Assembly: GCA_002399445.1 (NCBI GenBank)
Contig: DHDR01000012.1
Coordinates: 47,291 to 69,483 of the forward strand
Origin: Ruminococcaceae bacterium UBA4871
GTDB lineage: Bacteria; Bacillota; Clostridia; Oscillospirales; Acutalibacteraceae
DNA length: 22,193 nt
Direction: 5' to 3'
In this document: piece by piece, positions 13,869 to 22,139 of the stretch
Position numbering within the stretch: the stretch's first letter is position 1
How the letters are laid out: each line of letters starts with the position of its first letter
Notes under the pieces: model-generated
What the model saw: only the letters and a program-made list of their open reading frames with translations
Told to the model about the DNA's origin: nothing
Databases searched by the model: none
Translations under genes and position numbers: made by a program

Positions 13869-14660
13869 ATGGCAGAATTTTGTCCGCTGTTCAGCGGAAG
13901 CAGTGGGAACAGTTATTACATAGGTTCAGCAGAAGAAGGCATTCTGATGGATGCGGGCCGCAGCGCAAAACAGATTACGGAAAAATTAGATGCCTGCGGA
14001 ATTGCTAAGGAAGCGGTTCGCGCTATTTTTGTAACGCATGAACATACAGACCATGTCAAAGGACTTCGCGTATTAGCGAAGCGGCTGAACGTACCGGTCT
14101 ATGCTTCTTCTGGTACCATGCAGGCGTTGGAACGAATGAAAATTCTCACGGGTGAATTCCCTGCTCAAGTGTTGGAAATGGAAGGTACAGCATGCGCTGG
14201 AATGTATATTCGCCCTTTCCATACTTCACATGACTGCGCGGAAGGATATGGCTACTGTGTGGAAACATCAGATAACCATCATGTCGCCTTTGCAACGGAT
14301 TTGGGATATTTTTCCGATGAAGTACGGAAGCATATTACAGGTTCCGACCTTGTTGTGTTGGAGTCGAATCATGATGTCGGTATGCTGGAAAATGGACCTT
14401 ATCCGTATCCTTTAAAGCGGCGTATCTTGTCAAAGCGTGGACATTTGTCAAATGCTGCCTGCTCGGAAGCTGTGACGGAATTGGTGCAAAGTGGTACAGC
14501 ACATATTTTTCTGGCACATCTGAGCAAAGAGAACAACACCCCGGAGTTGGCGCGTGCGACCAGCCTGTGTGCGCTGACAGAGATTGGTGCACACCAAGGC
14601 AGAGATTTTCTGCTTGAGGTTGTTCCACGAGAGAATCCGGGAAAGGTTACGGTGTTTTGA
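13869..14660 (+). CDS. WalJ/YycJ-family metallo-beta-lactamase-fold hydrolase
   Basis: A 263-aa metallo-beta-lactamase-fold protein. The N-terminus (FCPLFSGSSGNSYYIG) matches the YycJ/WalJ family, which acts on DNA as a 5'-3' exonuclease in Bacillus and is linked to replication, repair and cell-wall control. The metal motif is HEHTDH (57-62), with later ligands in FHTSHD, a distinctive ESNHDVGML segment and HLSKENNTPE. The ATG at 13869 is the first possible start, because a TAA in frame sits two codons before it; the nearest ribosome binding site, GGAGGG at 13849-13854, is rather far (14 bases). In Firmicutes the gene is often linked to walRK and rlmH; here rlmH follows with a one-base overlap but walRK is absent. 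Confidence 0.9.
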   Translation: MAEFCPLFSGSSGNSYYIGSAEEGILMDAGRSAKQITEKLDACGIAKEAVRAIFVTHEHTDHVKGLRVLAKRLNVPVYASSGTMQALERMKILTGEFPAQVLEMEGTACAGMYIRPFHTSHDCAEGYGYCVETSDNHHVAFATDLGYFSDEVRKHITGSDLVVLESNHDVGMLENGPYPYPLKRRILSKRGHLSNAACSEAVTELVQSGTAHIFLAHLSKENNTPELARATSLCALTEIGAHQGRDFLLEVVPRENPGKVTVF

Positions 14661-15139
14661 TGCAGAAAGTACAGATTGTCTGTATTGGAAAACTGAAAGA
14701 AAGATATTGGCAGCAGGCTTGTGCGGAATACGAGAAACGTTTGCGGCTGTTTGCAGATTTTAAGATCACAGAATTACCAGAAAGTCGTTTGCCATCTTCT
14801 CCGTCTCAGGCACAAATTCAATCTGCCCTCGAAAAAGAAGGAAATCATATCCTTACTTTGTGTGGCAGCGAGGAAATTATTCCTCTGTGCATTGAAGGGC
14901 GGGAACTGGATTCTTTGGCATTGGCACGGCATTTACAGAAATCAGCAGTAGAGGGAGTCGGCCGTATTTCTTTTGCGATAGGCAGCAGTTACGGGTTGGC
15001 GCCAGCTGTGAAAAAGGCAGGCCGGCTGTGTCTCTCTATGTCGCCTATGACGTTTCCTCATCAGCTTGCAAGGGTTATGCTGTGTGAGCAGATCTACCGT
15101 GCTTATCAGATCCTAAATCATGGGAAATATCATAAATAA
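14660..15139 (+). CDS. rlmH: 23S rRNA pseudouridine-1915 N3-methyltransferase
   Basis: SPOUT-fold SAM-dependent methyltransferase of 159 aa, active as a dimer on pseudouridine 1915 of helix 69 in assembled ribosomes. The knotted C-terminal part is clear: FAIGSSYGL (usual form IGGxxG), LSMSPMTFPHQLARVMLCEQIYRA and the terminal HGKYHK (usual form PYHK/R). The ATG at 14660 shares a base with the upstream stop (TGATG), so translation is coupled to the WalJ-like gene; a TTG one codon earlier is less likely. The Gly-to-Ser change in the SAM loop is minor. It is the last gene of the murA unit. Confidence 0.96.
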   Translation: MQKVQIVCIGKLKERYWQQACAEYEKRLRLFADFKITELPESRLPSSPSQAQIQSALEKEGNHILTLCGSEEIIPLCIEGRELDSLALARHLQKSAVEGVGRISFAIGSSYGLAPAVKKAGRLCLSMSPMTFPHQLARVMLCEQIYRAYQILNHGKYHK

Positions 15140-15370
15140 GGCAATTCCATGAATGCTGCCTGTATCGAATCGATTTATATCATTGGTAAGGTATTTCTTT
15201 GCTTTGCCTTGCTTACTGCCAGAGGAACTGGAGGTAAGCGTACCTAAAAGAAACGTAGGCAAAATGGTTTTTACCTTTTCCATTTCCTGCAAAAACAGCT
15301 TTTCTTTTGGATGAAGTATTGATATTTCGGACCGTTTTGGGCAGAATGGGAAGTTTCTATTCAAAAATGA
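15140..15370. other. Gap between rlmH and the dapF promoter
   Basis: No gene I can support. AGGTA-AGCG-TACCT at 15232-15245 is a five-base hairpin with a four-base loop, and GGCAATTC near 15142 can pair imperfectly with the following GAATGCTGCC. No T-tract terminator for rlmH is visible. A minus-strand frame from about 15283 down to 15113 is open and overlaps the end of rlmH, but it lacks a properly spaced ribosome binding site. Confidence 0.5.
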
Positions 15371-15399
15371 TTGACAGTGACCTAAAAATAGAATAGAAT
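15371..15399 (+). promoter_or_regulatory. Promoter of dapF
   Basis: TTGACA at 15371-15376, a 17-base spacer, TAGAAT at 15394-15399. The expected start is near 15406, upstream of the terminator-like hairpin in the leader. Confidence 0.8.
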
Positions 15400-15432
15400 A
15401 GATTATGTTCGATAAAGTAGTACAGTGATTTT

Positions 15433-15485
15433 TGCGGCAAGGAGGTGCAGTTTTTAAACAGCAGTCTTGCCGCATTTTTTCTTTT
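15433..15485 (+). terminator. Terminator hairpin in the dapF leader (attenuator candidate)
   Basis: TGCGGCAAG (15433-15441) and CTTGCCGCA (15466-15474) make a perfect nine-base stem with a 24-base loop, followed by TTTTTTCTTTT. It lies between the promoter at 15371-15399 and the dapF start at 15502, so transcripts from that promoter would tend to stop after about 75 bases. The loop contains AAGGAGGTG at 15439-15447, partly in the stem. Alternatively it is simply the terminator of the upstream operon. Confidence 0.7.
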
Positions 15486-15501
15486 AAGTGGAGGTCGGGA
15501 A

Positions 15502-16335
15502 ATGGAATTCACGAAGATGCAGGGAATCGGTAACGATTATATCTACATCAATTGTTTCCAAGAAAAAATAAAAGACCCTGCAGCACTCAGCATCCGCTTA
15601 AGTGACAGACACTTTGGCATTGGAAGCGATGGAATTATCTTAATTAAGCCGAGCCGTAAAGCAGACTGTGAAATGGATATTTACAATGCGGATGGTTCAC
15701 GTGCTATGATGTGCGGCAATGGTATCCGCTGTGTTGGTAAGTATGTTTATGACCGCGGCATCTGCAAAAAAAATCCGCTGCGGGTTGATACGCAGAGTGG
15801 TGTGAAAACTTTGTATCTGCATCTAGAAAATGGGTCGGTGCAAAGTGTACAAGTGGACATGGGGATTCCAGTGCTGGTCCCATCTGAGATTCCGGTGCAG
15901 CTGCCAGGGAATCGTGCCGTGGATGTTCCCTATTCAGTGAGTGGAAAAGAAGAACGTATCACCTGTGTTTCGATGGGAAATCCACATTGTGTTGTGTTTG
16001 TCAAGGATGTGGATTCTCTGAACTTGGAAAAAATCGGTCCGGAATTTGAACATGCGCCGATTTTTCCAGAGCGGGTTAATACCGAGTTTATCCAGGTGGT
16101 AAATGATGCGGAAGTGAAGATGCGTGTATGGGAACGCGGCTCTGGTGAAACGTTGGCTTGTGGTACAGGTGCCTGTGCTTCAACGGTTGCCTGCGTGCTG
16201 AATCACAAAACTGGGCGGAAGGTTTTGCTGCATCTGCGCGGTGGAGACTTAACTGTTAATTGGGACGAAAAAACAGGCAGTGTTTTTATGGAGGGACCCG
16301 CAGAATTTGTTTTTGATGGAAAAATAGAAATATAG
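15502..16335 (+). CDS. dapF: Diaminopimelate epimerase
   Basis: PLP-independent racemase of 277 aa that converts LL- to meso-diaminopimelate for lysine and peptidoglycan synthesis. It has two pseudo-symmetric halves, each contributing a catalytic cysteine: Cys71 in NADGSRAMMCGNGIRC and Cys220 in GSGETLACGTGACAS. The start MEFTKMQGIGNDYIY is the family start and follows TGGAGG at 15489-15494. An in-frame GTG at 15445 would add 19 mainly hydrophobic residues, but it lies inside the leader hairpin and is part of a ribosome-binding-like sequence, so I reject it. It is followed 94 bases later by dapL, which makes its substrate, a functional pair in one unit. Confidence 0.97.
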   Translation: MEFTKMQGIGNDYIYINCFQEKIKDPAALSIRLSDRHFGIGSDGIILIKPSRKADCEMDIYNADGSRAMMCGNGIRCVGKYVYDRGICKKNPLRVDTQSGVKTLYLHLENGSVQSVQVDMGIPVLVPSEIPVQLPGNRAVDVPYSVSGKEERITCVSMGNPHCVVFVKDVDSLNLEKIGPEFEHAPIFPERVNTEFIQVVNDAEVKMRVWERGSGETLACGTGACASTVACVLNHKTGRKVLLHLRGGDLTVNWDEKTGSVFMEGPAEFVFDGKIEI

Positions 16336-16345
16336 ATTGAATGGG

Positions 16346-16382
16346 AATACTGCAGCGAGTTGGTGGACTTGCCTGCAGTATT
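16346..16382 (+). repeat. Intercistronic inverted repeat between dapF and dapL
   Basis: AATACTGCAG (16346-16355) and CTGCAGTATT (16373-16382) are perfect ten-base arms with a 17-base loop. No T-tract follows, so it is not a standard terminator. In a dapF-dapL mRNA it would form a stable hairpin that could protect the upstream message or mark a processing site. Confidence 0.7.
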
Positions 16383-16429
16383 GCTGTGAGTGGAAGGCCT
16401 TGAGCTTGCTGAAGGGGGAACTGAAACAG

Positions 16430-17641
16430 ATGGTAAAAGTAAATGAAAATTTTGTTAAGCTGCCTGCCAGTTATCTTTTTGTGGAAATTGATAATCGGGT
16501 AAAAGCATTTCAGAAAAAGCATCCGGAAAAAGAGATCCTGCGTCTTGGTATCGGTGATGTCACACGCCCATTGGTCGGTCCGGTAGTGGATGCGATGAAG
16601 AGGGCAACCGATGAAATGGGCTGTGCGGAAACGTTTCGCGGCTATGGCCCAGAAAACGGCTATGCTTTTCTGCGGGAAACAATTGCTGAGAATGATTACA
16701 AGGATCTGAGCATTGAACCGGATGAAATTTTTATCAGTGATGGAGCCAAAAGCGATACGGGTTCTATTGGTGACATCTTTGGCTTGGAAAATGTTGTTGC
16801 AGTGTGTGATCCGGTTTATCCAGTCTATGTCGATACGAATGTGATGGCCGGACGTGCAGGGGAATTTGTAGAGGGTAAAGGCTGGAGTAAAATTATTTAT
16901 ATGCCGTGTTTGGAGGAAAACTGTTTTTTGCCTTCTTTTCCGGAACAAGTACCAGACCTGATTTACCTTTGTTTTCCCAATAATCCGTCCGGTGTCAGTA
17001 TGCCAAAATCACAGTTGCAGGCATGGGTGAATTATGCAAATCAACACGGCAGCATCATTCTTTTTGATGCCGCTTATGAAGCTTTTATTGTTACACCCGG
17101 AGTTCCTCACAGCATTTTTGAATGCAGCGGAGCAGAAAACTGCGCAATTGAATTCCGCAGCTTTTCAAAGACTGCCGGATTCACTGGTTTGCGCTGTGCC
17201 TTTACGGTTATTCCTAAGGCACTAAAAATCGGTGATGTTTCCCTTAATCAATTGTGGGGACGGCGTCAGTCTACCAAGATGAATGGCGTCAGTTATCCGG
17301 TTCAGCGTGCTGCAGAGGCAGTTTACACAAAAGATGGGCAGAAACTCATTCGTGAAAACATTAACTACTATCATCACAATGCTCGCATCATCCTGCAGGG
17401 ACTTAAAGCAGCTGGATTTACCGTTTATGGCGGTGTGGATTCCCCGTATGTTTGGATGAAAGTGCCTGCGGGCATGACAAGCTGGCAGTTCTTTGATGAA
17501 TTGCTGGAGAAATGCGCGGTGGTTGGTACACCAGGTTCTGGATTTGGAATTCATGGCGAAGGTTACTTTCGCCTTACCTCATTTAATACAACAGAAAACA
17601 CAGAAAAGGCTGTTCAGCGGATTGTTGAGCAGTTTCAATAA
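16430..17641 (+). CDS. dapL: LL-diaminopimelate aminotransferase
   Basis: PLP enzyme of 403 aa that makes LL-diaminopimelate from tetrahydrodipicolinate in one step with glutamate as donor, bypassing the DapD-DapC-DapE route. The N-terminus VNENFVKLPASYLF, then FRGYGPENGYAFLR (69-82), ISDGAKSDTG (102-111), CFPNNPSG (181-188), DAAYEAF (213-219) and SFSKTAGFTGLRCAF with the PLP lysine at 247 all match DapL. The frame is open from 16337, but the protein starts at ATG 16430, after AAGGGGG at 16412-16418 (spacing 11). Together with dapF just upstream this supplies meso-diaminopimelate, so a DAP-type cell wall is expected. In Firmicutes DapL is typical of a subset of Clostridia. Confidence 0.96.
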   Translation: MVKVNENFVKLPASYLFVEIDNRVKAFQKKHPEKEILRLGIGDVTRPLVGPVVDAMKRATDEMGCAETFRGYGPENGYAFLRETIAENDYKDLSIEPDEIFISDGAKSDTGSIGDIFGLENVVAVCDPVYPVYVDTNVMAGRAGEFVEGKGWSKIIYMPCLEENCFLPSFPEQVPDLIYLCFPNNPSGVSMPKSQLQAWVNYANQHGSIILFDAAYEAFIVTPGVPHSIFECSGAENCAIEFRSFSKTAGFTGLRCAFTVIPKALKIGDVSLNQLWGRRQSTKMNGVSYPVQRAAEAVYTKDGQKLIRENINYYHHNARIILQGLKAAGFTVYGGVDSPYVWMKVPAGMTSWQFFDELLEKCAVVGTPGSGFGIHGEGYFRLTSFNTTENTEKAVQRIVEQFQ

Positions 17642-17662
17642 GCTGCAAGTAGAATCCCTCAG

Positions 17663-17720
17663 ACCGACAGAAAAAAGATGTCCCGTGGCTGGGGGAATCG
17701 TTCTGTCCGTAGTTATTTAT
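17663..17720 (+). terminator. Hairpin between dapL and carA
   Basis: ACCGACAGAA (17663-17672) pairs with TTCTGTCCGT (17701-17710) over ten bases with one C-C mismatch. Inside, TCCC and GGGGA can extend the structure. A T-rich stretch, AGTTATTTATTATTG, follows. It could be the dapL terminator or an attenuator ahead of carA. I do not see the conserved PyrR-binding loop, and no convincing promoter for carA lies between this point and its start. Confidence 0.45.
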
Positions 17721-17810
17721 TATTGAACTTGCGGAGTGAGAAGAAAATTGACCGAAATCTTGTGTAGGAAACTGCAGAGGAAGAATACTAAAGAAATGAC
17801 TGGTGATTTT

Positions 17811-18887
17811 ATGAAAGCATTGCTGATGCTTGAAAATGGGGCAACCTTTGCCGGCACCGGATTTGGCGAAGAGCATGATGTTTTGTGTGAAGTTGTGTTC
17901 AACAGTGCCATGTACGGCTACCCGGAATTGCTGACGGATCCATCCTATGCAGGTCAGGGCGTTGTAATGACGTATCCAATGATTGGGAATTACGGAATCT
18001 GCTATGAAGATGCAGAATCTTCAAAACCGTGGCTGAGTGCCTATATTGTGCGCTCGGTTTCCAATGTGGCAAGCAACTTCCGCCGTGATATTGATTTGGA
18101 CTCTTACCTGAAAATGCATCATGTACCGGGTGTTCAGGGGATTGACACACGTGCACTGACCCGCATTCTGCGGGAAAGCGGTACCATGCGGGGTATGATT
18201 GCTTATGGGGATTCCATAAATACAGAAGAGATGCAAAAGAAAATTCATGCTTATCAGCTGGTTTCCGATGTGCCGCGGGTTAGTGTTCGCGGCGGAAATG
18301 TTTACGGGGACGGCTCTGTAAAGGTTGCTCTAATGGATTATGGCGTCAAGAGCAACATTATTCGCTGTTTGGTTGCATGCGGCTGCACGGTCAAATGTTT
18401 TGCTTGGGATACTCCTTTTGAAGAAGTGATGAAATGGAAACCGGACGGTATTATGCTGAGCAATGGCCCAGGCGATCCTAAGGACTGCGGCAAGGCAATT
18501 GCTGAACTGAAAAAAGTTTATGCCGCCGGTGTTCCGACTTTTGCCATTTGCCTTGGGCACCAGTTAATGGCACTGGCACAGGGGTTCGATACCTATAAAC
18601 TGAAATACGGCCATCGCGGCATCAACCATCCGGTTAAAGACCTTTCTACCAATCGCGTTTATATTTCGTCGCAGAATCATGGTTATGTTGTGGATGAAAA
18701 GACGATTGATCCGGCTGTGGCAAATGTCAGTTTTATCAGCATGAATGATGGCAGTGTCGAAGGAATCAACTACAAAAATGGAAAGTGCTTTTCGGTGCAG
18801 TTTCATCCGGAAGCATGTGGCGGTCCGCATGATACGCGATTCCTGTTTGACCGGTTCATGAAAGTTATGGGAGGTGGGAAACTGTGA
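17811..18887 (+). CDS. carA: Carbamoyl-phosphate synthase, glutamine-hydrolysing small subunit
   Basis: Small subunit of 358 aa that releases ammonia from glutamine and channels it to CarB. The N-terminal CarA-specific domain occupies about 1-150, and the class I glutamine amidotransferase domain about 170-350. The triad is Cys247 in FAICLGHQ, with His332 and Glu334 in VQFHPEA; SNGPGDP (217-223) forms the oxyanion region. The frame is open from 17736, but the conserved start is MKALLMLENG at 17811, with GGTGAT just upstream as a modest ribosome binding site. An ATG at 17796 is less well placed. The stop overlaps the GTG start of carB by four bases. It serves both pyrimidine and arginine synthesis; neither pathway's other genes are in the window. 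Confidence 0.96.
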   Translation: MKALLMLENGATFAGTGFGEEHDVLCEVVFNSAMYGYPELLTDPSYAGQGVVMTYPMIGNYGICYEDAESSKPWLSAYIVRSVSNVASNFRRDIDLDSYLKMHHVPGVQGIDTRALTRILRESGTMRGMIAYGDSINTEEMQKKIHAYQLVSDVPRVSVRGGNVYGDGSVKVALMDYGVKSNIIRCLVACGCTVKCFAWDTPFEEVMKWKPDGIMLSNGPGDPKDCGKAIAELKKVYAAGVPTFAICLGHQLMALAQGFDTYKLKYGHRGINHPVKDLSTNRVYISSQNHGYVVDEKTIDPAVANVSFISMNDGSVEGINYKNGKCFSVQFHPEACGGPHDTRFLFDRFMKVMGGGKL

Positions 18888-21800
18888 GCAGGCGCCTTGA
18901 AATTAAAAAAGTAATCATTATTGGATCCGGTCCGATTATTATCGGACAGGCTGCCGAATTCGATTATGCGGGGACGCAAGCATGCCGTGCACTGCGTGAA
19001 GAAGGCATTGAAGTTATCCTTATCAACTCTAATCCGGCAACGATTATGACAGACAAGCAGATTGCGGATAAAGTTTATATCGAACCATTGACTACTGAGA
19101 CGGTTAAGAAAGTCATTATCAAAGAGAAGCCGGACAGCATCCTGCCAACATTGGGTGGACAGAATGCACTGAACCTTGCCGTGGAACTGGAAGAGTCAGG
19201 CTTTTTAAAGGAACACAATGTTGAGATGATTGGCACCAGTGCGAATACAATCCGCATGGCAGAGGACCGCGAGCTTTTCAAGGAAGCAATGGAGCGTATT
19301 CATCAGCCTTGTGCAGACAGTGCTGTAGCGGAAGATTTGGAAACCTGTTTTCAGATTGCCGACCGTATTGGTTACCCAGTTGTTGTCCGTCCAGCTTATA
19401 CGCTGGGTGGCAGTGGCGGTGGTATTGCAGCGGATAAAGAGCAGCTGGAAGAGATTGCAACGCTTGGTCTGCAGCGCAGCCGTGTGCATCAGGTACTGAT
19501 AGAACGCAGCATTGCCGGTTGGAAAGAAATTGAATATGAAGTTATCCGTGACCATATTGGAAACTGCATTACAGTCTGCAATATGGAAAATATGGACCCG
19601 GTTGGTGTGCATACTGGTGATTCCATTGTGGTTGCTCCTTGTCAAACTTTGGCGGATAAGGAAACGCAGATGCTGCGTACAGCTTCCTTGGATATTATCA
19701 CGGAACTTGGAGTTGAGGGCGGCTGTAATGTGCAGTTCGCTCTGAATCCAGACAGCTTTGAATACTGTGTAATTGAAGTAAACCCGCGTGTCAGCCGCTC
19801 TTCTGCATTGGCCAGTAAAGCAACTGGTTATCCAATTGCAAAAGTTGCCAGTAAAATTGCATTGGGCTATACGTTAGATGAGATCGAAAATGCAATTACA
19901 AAAAAGACGTATGCCTGCTTTGAACCGACATTGGACTACTGTGTTGTGAAAATTCCAAAATGGCCGTTTGATAAATTCATTGGTGCCAAACATACGCTTG
20001 GAACGCAAATGCAAGCGACTGGTGAAGTCATGGGGATTGCACCAAACTTTGAAATGGCCCTGATGAAGGCTGTACGTTGTTTGGAACAGAATCTTTACAG
20101 CCTTCGTGACCCAATGTTAGCGGATCTGCCGGATGATGAAATCATTAACCGGCTGCACAACATTGATGATCGCCGTTTGTGGGTCTGCGCAGAAGCTCTC
20201 CGCCGCGGCATTACGCCCGAAAAAATACATGAGATTACGAAAATTGACCTCTGGTTCATTGGAAAACTTTCGGCAATTGTCGATGTAGAAGCGTCTTTGC
20301 AGAAAGGGCCTCTTACCTGTGAACTTCTTTGGCAGGCAAAAAATTTTGGATTCCTTGACAGTACAATTGGAAAACTCTGCGGAAAGACTGTGAAAGAAAT
20401 CCGTGCTGCCGAAGATGAATGGAAAATCCATCCGGTTTATAAAATGGTAGATACCTGCGCTGCCGAGTTTGAAGCGGAAACGCCCTATTATTATTCCTGC
20501 TATGGTACGCAGAATGAGTCTTGTCCTCAATCCGACCGGAAAAAGATTATGGTTATCGGTTCTGGGCCAATCCGCATCGGGCAGGGGATTGAGTTCGATT
20601 TTTGTTCCGTGCACAGTGTTTGGGCCTTGAAAGAACTCGGTTATGAAACGATTATTGTCAATAACAATCCGGAAACCGTTTCAACAGATTTCGATATTGC
20701 GGATAAACTCTATTTTGAGCCGCTGACGGAAGAGGACGTGCTGCATATTGTCCAGTTGGAAAAGCCGGATGGCGCAGTTTGTCAGTTCGGCGGTCAGACC
20801 GCTATTAAACTGGCAGCTGCGATTGAAAAAATGGGAGTGCCGGTGCTTGGTACTTCCAGTGACAGCATTGACCTTGCAGAAGATCGGGAACGTTTTGACG
20901 AGGTACTGAATGCCTGCAAAATTCCGCGTGCTGCTGGCCGGACAGTCTTTACCTGTGAGGAAGCGATTGCTGCTGCTCATAAACTCGGCTACCCAGTGCT
21001 GGTGCGTCCGTCTTATGTCTTGGGTGGGCAGGGGATGCAGATTGCCTATGAAGATGCCGATATCGTTAACCAAATCGGTATTATCAATCGGATTGCACAG
21101 AAACATCCAATTTTGGTCGATAAATATATTATGGGTACAGAAGTGGAAGTGGATGCAGTTTGTGACGGTGTTGATTCTGTGATTCCGGGCATTATGCAGC
21201 ATGTGGAGCGCGCGGGAATCCATTCCGGAGACAGCATCTCTGTTTATCCACCGCAGAGTCTCAGTGATGAATCACAGGAAACCATTATTACCTATACTCG
21301 TCAGCTTGCCAAAGCACTGAAAGTCAAAGGCCTGCTTAACATTCAGTTTATTGTGAAAGATGAAAAAGTTTATATTATCGAAGCAAACCCCCGTTCTTCC
21401 CGTACCGTTCCCTATATCAGCAAAGTCACCGGAATCCCGATTGTTCCATTGGCAGTCAACACATTTTTTGGGAAGACGCTTCCGGAAATGGGCTATCAAT
21501 ACGGCCTGCAGAAACCGCACGATTATGTTGCCGTAAAAATGCCGGTCTTTTCTTTTGAAAAGATTACCAATGCTGAAATTAACCTTGGCCCGGAGATGAA
21601 GTCAACCGGCGAAGTCCTCGGTATTGCCCGCACCTATCATGAAGCGCTGATTAAAGCTTTTTATGGTGCAGGTGTACACATGATTCAGCATGGACGAGTG
21701 ATCATCACCGTGAAGAACAGTGACAAACCGGAAGTTTTACCGATTGCAAAGGGTCTGTATGACCTTGGCTGGACCATTTATGCAACTGCCGGAACATCTG

Positions 21801-22102
21801 ATTTTCTCAATGACCATGATATTCCAACGATTCGTGTTGCAAAGATTGGCACAGGGGAGCGTGACACGCTTTCCTTGACAACATCCGGAACAATTGACCT
21901 GATTATTAATACGCCGACTTCTATGGCGCAGCACAGCCGTGATGGATTTGCCATCCGCCGAGCTGCTGTGGAGTGTGGTGTTACTTGTTTGACTTCACTG
22001 GATACAGCAAATGCTTTTCTAACTTGTGCACGCCAAGTGCAGACGACACAGCTCAGTGTTGTGGATATTGCAAACGTCAATTCATTTTTAAGTCTTGTAT
22101 AG
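18884..22102 (+). CDS. carB: Carbamoyl-phosphate synthase large subunit
   Basis: Large subunit of 1072 aa, full length for the family. It forms carbamoyl phosphate from bicarbonate, ammonia and two ATP. The two homologous ATP-grasp halves are evident: IIIGSGPIIIGQAAEFDYAG at the start of the first and VIGSGPIRIGQGIEFDFCSV near residue 560 in the second. RPAYTLGGSGGG and RPSYVLGGQGMQ are the paired nucleotide loops, and EVNPRVSRSSALASK and EANPRSSRTVPYISK the paired metal and phosphate motifs. The last 135 or so residues form the MGS-like allosteric domain (YATAGTSDFL, INTPTS). The start is GTG at 18884, behind a strong GGGAGGTGG (18869-18877), overlapping carA by four bases, so subunits are made in a coupled way. 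Confidence 0.98.
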   Translation: MSRRLEIKKVIIIGSGPIIIGQAAEFDYAGTQACRALREEGIEVILINSNPATIMTDKQIADKVYIEPLTTETVKKVIIKEKPDSILPTLGGQNALNLAVELEESGFLKEHNVEMIGTSANTIRMAEDRELFKEAMERIHQPCADSAVAEDLETCFQIADRIGYPVVVRPAYTLGGSGGGIAADKEQLEEIATLGLQRSRVHQVLIERSIAGWKEIEYEVIRDHIGNCITVCNMENMDPVGVHTGDSIVVAPCQTLADKETQMLRTASLDIITELGVEGGCNVQFALNPDSFEYCVIEVNPRVSRSSALASKATGYPIAKVASKIALGYTLDEIENAITKKTYACFEPTLDYCVVKIPKWPFDKFIGAKHTLGTQMQATGEVMGIAPNFEMALMKAVRCLEQNLYSLRDPMLADLPDDEIINRLHNIDDRRLWVCAEALRRGITPEKIHEITKIDLWFIGKLSAIVDVEASLQKGPLTCELLWQAKNFGFLDSTIGKLCGKTVKEIRAAEDEWKIHPVYKMVDTCAAEFEAETPYYYSCYGTQNESCPQSDRKKIMVIGSGPIRIGQGIEFDFCSVHSVWALKELGYETIIVNNNPETVSTDFDIADKLYFEPLTEEDVLHIVQLEKPDGAVCQFGGQTAIKLAAAIEKMGVPVLGTSSDSIDLAEDRERFDEVLNACKIPRAAGRTVFTCEEAIAAAHKLGYPVLVRPSYVLGGQGMQIAYEDADIVNQIGIINRIAQKHPILVDKYIMGTEVEVDAVCDGVDSVIPGIMQHVERAGIHSGDSISVYPPQSLSDESQETIITYTRQLAKALKVKGLLNIQFIVKDEKVYIIEANPRSSRTVPYISKVTGIPIVPLAVNTFFGKTLPEMGYQYGLQKPHDYVAVKMPVFSFEKITNAEINLGPEMKSTGEVLGIARTYHEALIKAFYGAGVHMIQHGRVIITVKNSDKPEVLPIAKGLYDLGWTIYATAGTSDFLNDHDIPTIRVAKIGTGERDTLSLTTSGTIDLIINTPTSMAQHSRDGFAIRRAAVECGVTCLTSLDTANAFLTCARQVQTTQLSVVDIANVNSFLSLV

Positions 22103-22110
22103 CTTCTTGG

Positions 22111-22139
22111 ATCCAAAAGATGGTTTATCTTTGTTGGAT
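22111..22139 (+). terminator. Hairpin after carB
   Basis: ATCCAAAAGAT (22111-22121) pairs with ATCTT-TG-TTGGAT (22127-22139): 11 pairs with a two-base bulge and a five-base loop. It starts eight bases after the carB stop. There is no continuous T-tract, so it may be a weak terminator or a 3'-end stabilising structure. The remaining 54 bases of the window hold nothing I recognise. Confidence 0.4.

Noticed and set aside
15113..15475. Minus-strand open frame of up to 120 codons between rlmH and dapF.
   Set aside because: Its first ATG lies in the dapF leader hairpin, an internal ATG near 15283 has only AGGA two bases before it, and it runs into the end of rlmH. Codon choice looks acceptable, so a small or decayed gene is not excluded, but the support is too thin to call.
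15445..15501. GTG start at 15445 adding a 19-residue hydrophobic leader to DapF.
   Set aside because: The GTG is part of the AAGGAGGTG sequence itself and DapF is cytoplasmic; the family start is at 15502.
15400..15501. Lysine riboswitch in front of dapF.
   Set aside because: The leader is only about 100 bases, far shorter than the lysine aptamer, and no aptamer-like core is visible.
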